Below, piece by piece: positions 25,501 through 37,500 of a stretch of 64,000 nucleotides of DNA (the first letter of the stretch is position 1; every line of letters starts with the position of its first letter). This DNA comes from Riptortus pedestris (taxonomy: Eukaryota > Arthropoda > Insecta > Hemiptera > Alydidae), in assembly GCA_019009955.1 (NCBI GenBank), contig CM032231.1, forward strand, positions 86,855,001 through 86,919,000, in the 5' to 3' direction. Both the position numbers and the translations under genes were made by a program. A model generated the notes under the pieces. That model did not search any database. It worked only from the letters and a program-made list of their open reading frames with translations, and was not told the DNA's origin.

Positions 25501-28500
25501 CTGCTAATGCTCTAGCAGTCATAATTTTTGTTTGATCATTACCAAACTGGATATCTAAACATTTTATGTAAAAATAAAGATCAAGTTTGTCAACGACTGA
25601 AATCGGACTGGAGGGAGGGGAGTGTTTAGTGGTGGGAATTTCGAAAATTTGTAATATCTCAGTTATTGTGAATTCGATAAAAACATAACCGCTCTTTTTG
25701 CAAATTTAATTTCCTTTAATTATTTTCCTATGCATATTTCCTGGTCCTTTTACATTAACCGAGATATTAGCATTTTTCAGTGATCCGTCACAACAAGTCC
25801 CCACGCCTTCTCATACAATTTTTACTAGCTCAATTTAATTAAATTTTTAATTTTTTTGTAACTCAGTCAATAAACATCTCATATTCAGGCTTCTTATTAT
25901 GGGAGAAATAGAAAACCGGTGGTGAGATGGCATCATCAGCGCATCATATACCAGCTTGCAGGATATTTGCTTAGTTTACTCAGCCCTCTGTGATGAACTT
26001 TTTTTTATTTTTGACAAACTATTTTTGTGTGGTAGACATTTTTAACAAAAATTATTTCTTGGTCAATTGTTCCAAATTCAACTGTTTTTTCAGACTGAAA
26101 ATGAGAAAAAGAAAGAAACGGCTACAGGTGTAAAACCTTCATTACTTGACCTCTTTAAATACCCTAACCTTAGGAAGAAATCTCTAATTATATTCTTTTT
26201 ATGGTATGTACTGTCATTATTTTTCCAAATGCATGTTTAAAATATTACAGTATTCAATCTAATTAAAGAAAAAAGGTTGTCCTATCTCTTTATAAGAGAA
26301 GACAATAGGTTTACAGAAGTACCACCTATTTTTTGTCCTTTATCATCTTTTTAGCAGATTTCCCTTAAGGGAAATAGACTATTGAGGTTGTACTCATGAC
26401 ATGATTTTTGAAATATTTAAATACGCAGTGTGACATTTTGTGAGATTTTTTAACTCTTTCCTTGCGCAAAGCCACTATGGCTTTGCACAAGAAAAGGGTT
26501 AAAATCTCTTGAAACACATAGCTCATGTAATTTTTTTTTAAGGGGTATGTTGAGTTTAAGACATTTTTGCACAAGTATACAATCAACAGCATAAAATAAT
26601 TACATAATGTAATAATAAATTTGACCTTCATCACCAAAATAAACTTTTACTGGTTTATTACAGGTTTGTGAACGCTGGGACTTACTATGGACTTTCATGG
26701 AATACATCTGATTTAGGGGGAAATGAGTACTTAAATTTTGTAATATCAGGTTTTGTAGAAGTACCAGGTTATACAATATTGATTTTTACTTTAGATAAGT
26801 GGGGAAGAAAATCAGTGCTTTGTGGTGCAATGATTATTGCAGGAGTATGCCTTCTTGCTTCATCATTCATTCCAGCAGGTACTAAAAACTTGTCTTAATA
26901 TAAATGTAATTTCACTGATAAATATTCTCACAAAATAAAAATCATTATAGGATCAATTTTTAATATATTCAAGAAAAAATGCTAGCTGGGCCAAGATTTG
27001 TATCCAATTTCTTTTGCTGCTTTGAACAAAGAACTAAAATATGCTACCATTCACCAGCTAAGCCTAAACATTTTTCTCATGGGCACATCTTCAAAATGAA
27101 CAAATAATCACTAGAGTCATTGAATTAGTTTAAATTCAAAATGTCCTAAAGAAGACTATTCCTACTGTTGTATCTCAGGGGATTTCCTTATAAATTGTTT
27201 AGTTTTTATTAGCCTAATTCTCTTGCAGTTATTTAATGTCATTTTCATTGTTCTTTTATTTTAGTACTGTTATTAATTTTCGGGCCATATTATATTAAAT
27301 TTGAGTCTTGATATCATGTTAGCGGCCCATTGAGGAAGCACTGGCTGAAAAGCCTGCAGAGAAATTGTGATTTGTTAACCTGCCTCTGTGCATTGTGTGT
27401 GTTTTAAAGTTTTATAAAGTGGGAACTCAAAGATTCTACACATTTTTTATCTAACTCACAGTTATTCTCAAAACCTACTGAGTGTAAATACTTATATGTT
27501 TATAACATTGAAGTATTGAATACATCATTAGTATTAAAAGAATATTGAGAATTGTAATAAATATTGATGTCTTATTCAGTCCGCCAAGGTCATAAAAATA
27601 AAAATGAAACATAATTAGAAGCGGATGTATAAAAAGCTGGATGTCACTCTAGAAAACCTTTATTAAATACTGAGTGCTTTCGATGTAACACATCATCTTC
27701 AGTGCACCCACAACTGGTCCCTCCTTATTGAAAACTTATTGGAGTCATTTTTAAAGTAATCTACAGTAAAAGACTTTCCACTGGACAAGTCATGACTTTT
27801 TTCCTATGTATTTGTGATTTATAGATCACCGTTCACTGATAATTAAAAAGATTTTATTAAACTATTTTTTAGGTATGATTTGGCTCAAAATTACCTTTGC
27901 TATGCTTGGTAAATTGGCAATCACTTCATCTTATGGAACAGTCTACATTCTGACAGCTGAACAGTTCCCAACTGTAATTAGAAATGTTGGAATAGGAGCA
28001 GCATCTACATTTGCAAGGGTTGGAGGAATCATAGCTCCCTATGTTAACATAATGGTAAATCTCATTTTTAATAACTAATTCACCTTCTTTTATAGAAATT
28101 TAAAAAAAAATGAAACAGAAATGTGACTTGCAGGAATTATTATATCTCAATGCAGAGTTCTTTTAACTTATAGTTATATTTCATTTCATTCTAATATCAC
28201 AAATCATTTTTCCAGAATGACTGATTTTTATTTTATAATAAAATATGTATAGATTAAACCTGGAATTGTTCATTCTACCTATTTATACTTAAAAGAAAAA
28301 TGATATTAGAAATCATATGATATTAGTGTAACAGAGAAGTGTGAGAAGTTTATGATGGCTCAGAATTAACATAAATAGTAGCAAGTATATGGAAACTTAA
28401 ACTTTTTTGGGGAGACTAAAGGATTTTGTCTTTTTAGGAGAACTTGATTTCTGTTTTTAGGAGCATTGAAGTTAAAATGGTTCCATGGACCACATTTGTC

Positions 28501-31500
28501 GCCAAATTTCTTGAATTTTGTGTCTATTTTTTGCTATAATAGTATAAAAGTGTAACATGTGATTGGAGATAAATGCAAGAGCATAATGGTCCACTTCTGA
28601 GAAATTTAATTTAATTATAAATTAATTAAGAAGCATAATGTCTCAACAACGTTTGTATGGACTATTTAATTTTGAAGTGTGACATTGCTGAACAAATCAA
28701 TTTAATTAAATTTACCAGAGAATTTGCATCACTGTAAAAAGGTCTAAGAAATTTGATGAGGACATGACTTTTAAACACAGTATTTTATATGTTAGTAATT
28801 GGGCTAAGGTTAGCCCTGTGAGGTGTTGGTCTTAATGAACATAGTAAACCTTGAGCCATTGGTTAAATTTCCACACAAGCAATAGGAATTTATTTAGTGA
28901 TAAATTCATTAAATAAAATACTTAGTCCCACCCTGGCTAGAAAAGAGTGGTAACCTGTAGTTAACATATCCCAACTAGCCAAAGAGCCAAAAGTGGACAT
29001 TAAGAAATAATAATAATTTATTTAGTGACAAACTCACTAAATAAAAATCTTAGCCTGACTGACATAATAAAAGGGAAAAGGGGTTAGGTTATAAAAGGGT
29101 GGTATGCTATAGATATCCTTTGCCAATTAACCACTGTAGCAAAAAGTGGATGTTAATAAGTAGCAACATGTTTTAGTAATCTCTTATTTAAAATAGAAAT
29201 GAAAATTTTTTAATTGTAAATTATTTGTCTTATTTCTAAAAAAAAATGAGTGTCTCAGTTTATATCTTGGTTTAGCTTATCATTGGATAGTTAAGCAGTA
29301 CTGCATATGCCATTGATATTTTTAAACAGAAAAATATAAAGTTTTTAATAATAATTTTTATTTTATGAATATCAAAATTAATTATTAAATAAATGCATAA
29401 ATAATACGTTCACTTCTATTCTTCTAAGGTTACTGAAGATATATAAGGATCTTAATAGTTTAAGAACTCTTTCTTTTTATTAATTTGGAGACCAAAAATA
29501 CATTCCAGGTGGACCCACAGCAGAATAATTGTTGTCCCTGTTTTCTCATTACTACTTCAGATTTTTTTATTATGTAACTTATTATAAACATACATTATTC
29601 TGAAATTTACGAATATTTTACTTGTTTTAGGCTGAAATCTGGACGCCTCTTCCACTTATAGTGTTTGGTGCCATGGCTCTTGTAAGTGGCTCCTCAGCAT
29701 TAGTATTGCCTGAAACCCTAAACAAAAAACTCCCTGAGACTATTGAAGATGGAGAAAATTTTGGGAAGTAAGTAATCATAAAATTATTTGACTGCTTTGT
29801 AGTTAGAGATATAAACAACTTATTTTTATAACTCAGGGGCTCAGGTTAGCCATGTGAGTTAAGGAATAATCTCACTTGGTAAACATAGAGATTGATCGTT
29901 AGATTGATTCTCACCTGGGAATAGGAATTTATTTAGTGAAAAACTCTAAATAAAATCCTGAGTCCCACCCCTGAAAGAGGTGATAACCTATAGGAAACCC
30001 AACCCAATTAGCCTTTGTACCACAAAGTGCTCATTTATAAATAACAATTTTTATAACATAATACTCGTAATTAATATATGTTATTTAAAGCATATGAGTA
30101 GATAAGAGGTACACTTATTAAACCTAAGAATATATTATAGGTGACAGTTTATTGAATGAGTACTCAAGAAAGTGTTTTCCTACATCAATTTTTATATCAA
30201 AGTAAATAACTTTTCAAATTCAGTGAATCTTCATCAGTTTACTAAAAAAAAATATATAAATCTCCATATTTGTGAAAATGATTTATTGATACTGGTCAAA
30301 TAATTTATGAAATTCAAATTACTAATCATTGTGTCCCTAAATTCAGATTAGCCATATAAAAATAAAAAGTATTATGACTGAGATTGTTTATTTGACCATG
30401 TCTTTTTTTTTTTCATGGGTAATATGTTTATGCAGAGCTATGGTGTTTAATATTTTTACTTTTTCTTAACTCAGTTTAAATAATAAATTATTCTAATGAT
30501 TGGGGCTAAAAAGGGGTGGAGGGATTATGAGCTTTGAATAAGAAAATAGTTATCTTTTTTGGAGTACTATGTAATTCTTACTGTTAGCTGTAGTTAAATT
30601 GAAAATTTCCATCATGCAGTGGTGCATTTACTAAGCATATCTTCCACAAGTTGGTATATGATGCGCTGATGTACTCAACCCAGTATCTATTCTCTATTTC
30701 TCCCATAATAAGAAGCCTATGTAAAGAGGAATTGAAATACCAGCTGGGTAAACTAACTTGCTACTCAAAGTGAAAATCCCATGAAATGAGGTTTTACTGA
30801 GACTGAATACTTATATCTCGCTTAATGTTAGAGAAACAGAAAACATGTGTAAACAATATTTATAGAAAATTAATTGGTTATATACAATTTTTTTATTCGA
30901 TTCATAGTACCTGAGATATACAAATTTTTGGATTTCCTCCCCTATAAATCTCATCCTCCCATTGTCCGATTTCAGCCATTAGCAGATATAACCTAAATGT
31001 GAATATTTCCTTTAATATTCCAAATTCAGAAGGAAAGATCAATCTAAATTTATAGAAAATTAAATTTGCAACAAGATTATTCTTATACAAATGTTTTATC
31101 CATCTCATAATAATGGAGATACTCCAAATTTTTGTAATTCCTCCTTTTAACCGCCCCCCCCCTCCTCTGGGTCTGATATCAGCCATTTATGAGCTTCATC
31201 TTTAGTTTTGAACTTGATCTTAAGTTTTACCCTTTTTAATGACACACAAAAATCCTTCTGTATCGTATAATTTATGTGGGTTTCATTTCAATTTATTTAA
31301 TTAGACTTTCTTATATTATATTACATAATTATAATTATATTATATTATTAATTTTTCCAAACATTGTTGGTGAAAAATAATTCTAGTTTAGTATAAAAGA
31401 CAATTCCTAAAAAAAAAAAAAAATTAAAATTACATGCACAATACACACACACACCCCCAGACACATACTATTTATAGGCATTGTCTCATTTAGATGAATT

Positions 31501-34500
31501 ATGTTTTATTTAAATGTAATTTATTCTTAGTGGGGGAGCTCAGGTTAGCCATGTGAGTTAAAGCATTGGCTTTAATCTCCCATGGGTAACCTAGAGTAGC
31601 GAGTTCAAGTCCCGGCTGGGCAAGTTGAATTTATTTAGTGTCGATCTCATTAAATAAATTCCTTAGTGCCGCCCTGGCTAGAAAAGGGTGGTAACCTGTA
31701 GATAACCAGCCCCATTTAGCCACAGTAGCAAAATGTGCATGTTAATAAATAATAATAATATTCTTAGTGGTCTAATTAAAATTTCTTATTTGAACAGCTT
31801 GTACAATTAAGAATTTAATTTGGTATAAAATATACAGAAAATACATTAATCCTAGTTTGTAAAACATATTAGAAGGAAAACAGGGAAAAATCAAATAGAA
31901 TTAAAAAAAAAAAAAGAAGGATCTGATAAGCTCTTGAAATTGAGAACTGTAAGGAACCAAAAGGTAAGGAGAAATAAGATAGAATATTTCAATTATCTTT
32001 GGTTCTGGTTTTAAAAAAGGTTAAGAATAAGAAACAGGACTTTGGATGTAGCTAAAGTAGCTGCAAGTTAAATAGATTGGATAAGTCGGTCGCAGAGACA
32101 AAAGTGATCATAAGATCCAGTGGGGTTGGCTGATAGAGACAAAGCTGAAGTTTTTGTACCCGTACCTGTGACAGCATAGGGCTAAATACCAGGAGACTCA
32201 AGTTCAATTCCCACCACTCATAAAAAATATTGAAACCATTAATTAGTTACTAATAGTTTATTCTACCATTTACATTAATAAAAAATAGTGATAGTAAAAT
32301 TAGGTGTTCTGAAAGAGACAGCAAGAAAAGAATACTTCTAATGCCTACTTCAGCCATTCTGAGAACAGAATGAAAGGGCTATGGGTGAGAGGCACACAAC
32401 GGTTTAGTAGAGCAGATGTGCTATACCCTTAAACAGCTGGTTGGACAACTCCAACTCAAGCTTCAAGCTTATGGTGTATAAAAGAACTCGGTGTGGGAAA
32501 GCCAGGTAAGACATTACTTATATGAGAAATGAAACCTAAGTATTTTTTTAAAAAATACTCAATAGGTTTGAATACAAAATAAAACTAAATATTTTTAAAC
32601 TGTTTGAAAATATTTCCATCCCCCTACTAAACTCATCTTATAATAGTATGCAATGGTCTTATGCTTAAATCTAATAAACTGAGTAACTGATTAGAACAGT
32701 AAGGAGAATTCTGAGTTGGTATTCTGGCGGGTGGAAGTGACTTCTAATGTATGTAGGATGAAAAAATTGTTGGCTATACTTCCTCTATAATAATTTATTA
32801 AAACGGCAGAGCGCTTTCGATGCTGTGCATCATCGTCATTGCCCGAAGGTTTTCGATGTTGACCTGACGATTCTTGGACCAGTCCAGGTCCAAGAGTCGT
32901 CAGGTCAACATAGAAAACCTTTGGGCACTGACGATGATGCACAGCATCGAAAGCGCTCTGCTGTTTTAATAAATTATTATAGTGGAAGCGTAGCCAACAA
33001 TTTTTTCATCCTACATACATTACTAAGGAGAATGAATAAATTATTTGCTTATTCAAGCTTAAAATTTTCACAAGCTCTTACTATTACTTTCAGGGATTAA
33101 AGGCAATTGGACAGCATGAGTATTACGTCATTAGCCGTTTTGTACTTAGCCTCAAGCTGTTGTCACTTGTAGACTAAGGAAATCGTACTTACAGTCCAAT
33201 TTACTTAAAATAATACAATAGCATGTGTCACTTACCTTATAAAATGTTATGTTAGTCTTTCAGTCATTTATTAAACTAATGCATTGTATTGTTAAAGCTA
33301 ACCGGGATAGGTTATTTACCAGACTACTTTTACAGCCCATATGAGGCTGATGATTTTATTTTATGTGCGTCACCAAATAAATCCCCTTATCCTTGAGAAA
33401 ATCAAATCCATGATTCAAAGTTATCCATTAAAACTAAATTCTTAACAAGCTTGGTTAATCTGAGCTACTGGAAAATTAAAAACTCATGTGCAGCACAAAG
33501 AAAGAAATATATTGAGATAAATTATGTTAATTCAACAAAACCTGTGCATATTTGTAGTTATCAACAACAAGTGAAATATCTAAAAAAAAATGTTGCTAGA
33601 AGCAGACTTTAGTTATTTGTATACATATTAAACATAGATTTGATTTTAGTTAGCCATTTATTCTTAAATTATTTTTGGAGAGGTTAATTATTGTCTAATG
33701 AATTGTCTACTCTGGTATTTATTAGCAAATACCCAAATATCTTTGAAGAGCATTTATAAAGTCATAAAAAATTATGATTATTAAAACTAATCCATTTTAT
33801 CCTTATTCTCACTGAATAGCCCATATGAAGACAAAAAGTTAAGTAATTCTTCCATATTTAGACAGCAGATTACCATCTCAAAAACCAGATTTCGAAATAA
33901 AGAGATGAATATATATGTGGCAGTAGTAAAATTCCATTTTTATTTTTTTTTATTTCTTTATCTCACTTGACAATATGAAGTTAACTTCAATAACGTATTC
34001 AATTGCTGCAGAGGTGCAGTGTCCAATGAGAAAGAGGAGGGGAAGTGAGTAAGAATGCATTGTACAATATGCTTTCTTTGCTGTGGAGTATTTTCTGTCC
34101 CTCGTAAGTATGTGTAAGTATCCATGTCCTGTGAATGGTGTCGGATGTCAACCCTGCTTTATGCACTGCCTGCACAAGAGGGATACCAGCTACACTAGCC
34201 GGACAGATATTTCTCTTTGTTTTCATCATGGAAAGACTCTACATTTTGAGAATGCTTTAATGTTCTAGTTTTGAAATAAATCTATATTTTTACGATGAAA
34301 AAAAGCTGCTTTTAAGAGCTATCTTCTATGTTGCTCTCCTGACTACATTTTTATTGCATGATTTTCAATATTGGCCAGCATGTTGATCCTCATTTTAATA
34401 GGATTCTTGAGCTTGTAAATGTTACTTTGACTTTTATCTACTATAATTCAGTCTTGAATTCAAACACTGAAAATATTTTATGGTGTTGTATCAACTTTTT

Positions 34501-37500
34501 GTTTTTAGGCTATTCTTTTACCTCCTTCCTTTATATCTTTTTCATTTAACCCTATATTAGTTATATACACATGTTAATCATTAATCAACACATCACACTG
34601 TCATAAAAAAAATTAAAAAATAATGTGTCTATATAAACTAATCAATATAAAAACAATTGAATTAATTACTTTTGAAAAACCTAATTTTTCAGAGTAAAAA
34701 TGCTTAAATTGAGAATAATCTTCCATTTAATCTATTCCTGATATATTCAGATTAAGATATTCCTTCATATAGGACTACTTATCAATTTTTCTTTAAATAT
34801 TCTTTGAATACTTAGTATCCGAACCAATAATATCCTATATGATTGTAGGATATTCTTTATCCGAAATATTTGAATTAGTTTTTGAATTCTTATTTTTTCT
34901 ATTTGTGTATCAAGTATGAAGTCAATCTTTGTTAAAAATTTTAATTTTTTCCATCCCTTAAGTGGAGAGTTTTGCAAGAATTCTCTTTCAGTCAATGCTG
35001 TCATTTCCGTTATACAGATGCTGCATAAAATAAGCAGATTTCCCACATGCAGGAATGACTCATGATATATTAATGATCTCATCTCACTATCTATTCTCTA
35101 TTTGTACATACATGTAAGTGACCATCGGAGGAGGATGTTGGATTTAGAAAAAGCTGAAACCAAAAAAAATACAAACAACGATTCAGGATAAACACGTATA
35201 TAGTCTTTGAATATATTCATTCGAATATGAGGAGTGAACCTCAGCCAACGCAGTCCTCAAAAGCACTAAAAAAAGATTATAGGATAGGCAACAAAAAGGA
35301 TTAACACAAAATATTGGTGCATGGTATCTAGAGCATATTTCATCCAGGTGTGAACAGAACATAAATTCTTAATTATTATTATAAGGAAGATAAAGAGGCA
35401 CTGCGGAAGATCTAAAGGAAATGAAAAATCAAAATAAGACAGTTTCTGTGCTCTGACAAATAGAGAAAAGATTGATTGGTCTACGACCAGGGTGCCAAAC
35501 AAAAGCCATCCAATAATTGTAGTTATCAGACTGTACAGGTATGACTTGGTATGAGAAGGATATTACTGCAATGCTTCCTTTGGGGGGGGGGTCCACAATA
35601 AACCATGATAAGCCATTATGACATATCAAGCTACTAGGAGGTTGACTGTAGCATAGATCACTTCCTGGTACTAGCAACATATGAGCAACTTCTGAAAGTA
35701 AGAAAGAAATTCAAAGAGAAATAATTGCTTTGCTTTGAGATCGAGAAGCTTATTACTTATGGAGAAGTAAAGATTAACTAATGGTTGACACATTTGTGTT
35801 TTAACACACCACTTATGATGAACTCCTTGTCTTTTGAAAATAGTTTTTACTTCACTTTAACCTTTAATTTTAAGAACCTTATTAGAAACCTCTTTGGCCA
35901 TACAAAATTAAATTTGTTCTTAGAAAAAACAAGTAACTTAGAAATGGAAACAAACAAGTAGGCTAGCTTGATGGAAAAAAAGAAAAAAAAAAAAAGTACT
36001 TTATTGATTACCACAATTAGAGTTTTTTTTTGTTTTTTTTTCTTATGACAGTGATTATTTAGCAATTGGAACTAGGTAATTCTTCATTCTCATTCTCCCC
36101 ATTTATACCTTATATTCTGGTGGTGGAGCATTAAGTCAAACAATAATTCTGGAGTATTGCATCTATGTCCAAAAATAACTCAACTATAAAATGGGTGTTT
36201 GGGCAATTAAAAGAGTTCACTCAATATCATGGTTAATGTTCTTGCTGTACATAAAATAGAACATTTCCGGCATCAAGGTAACATTCTTGTATAGAACTGA
36301 CCATCGTTTTAATATTTTCAAATAATGAGGTGCTGGTTTATACTTTTAAAGTTTTAATTACGACATACAGTCTAAAATTTATTGCATGTTTATATATTAT
36401 ATCTGTAACATTTATATATTTAATAATTACTATGTTATAGAGAGAAACACATTTATTTATTAAACAGTTTGTACTGCTCAACCATGTTGTGCTGTATTGT
36501 ACACACCATAGTAATCAATATAATGTTGATTGATAAATCTCGCTGGATCTAGTAATTGGGGGAAAGAAAGGTGTAGTCTCTCTGCATTAAATGTTTCTAT
36601 TTTACAAATGGTTTCACCACATCGGTGGCATCTTCAGACTAAAAATTTTTAATTAAGAACGATTTAAGATCAACAATATACATATTTTAACATCTATAAC
36701 CATTTCAAATCTAACGAAGCAACAATATAAGTTAAACTTAATAATTTATTAAAATTGTACAGCGGTCTTATCATATATTAAATAATTTAACTTTTAACTC
36801 TTTAGTAAAAGGAAAGGACTTCAGAACTACAGGAATATCACTTGAGAAGGAGTAATTAGGTAGCTAACAAAAGCCCTAGCAATCATCTCCCAACGAACTA
36901 CTGTCTCTATCAGGGAACTTAATAGTTAGCATTGAATATAAGTAGAGGAGTAGATGAATATTCAATTTAGTTTAACTTTACAGAGCTAAAATGAAGTAAT
37001 CTAGTTGTTGATAGTGAGTGGTGCTTATGAATAACCCAACAAGAATATATCATAAATCACAAGAGCATATCACTTTAAAAGTTAATAGAATAGATATTTT
37101 ATTTGCCTTAAAAAAAATCTACATAAATGAACTTGGTCAGTCATAAATGCAATTATTGGAATATATGAATAAGATTGCAAATATATAATAATAGTGCGAG
37201 TAAAAGAAAGAGAAGACAAGTTATTGTTCAAATGCTAATCAGCAGGTAACTCAAAATAACATTGTTCAAATACTTCATTATTCGTCCTATTTAAAATGGA
37301 TACTTTATGAGTCTTGATTTGGCTAAATGTTGAAAGAAGAAGATAGTTTACTAGACTATTACTTTTGAGGTACTTAGTTTTGCCATTTAAAGGATCTGTA
37401 TTTCTAGGCTGAATACACTTCTAAATATTCTTCAGTATCACAATGAGTCAGGAGTAAAGAAACTCAGTACAACTTCTACCTTAATTTCATTCACCCAAAT

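Noticed and set aside
32070..32230. tRNA gene candidate with B box AAGTTCAATTCC
   Set aside because: No cloverleaf with acceptor pairing could be formed; at most a SINE-type fragment.
32691..33100. Two similar overlapping frames on opposite strands
   Set aside because: Mirror images caused by the 278-bp palindrome.
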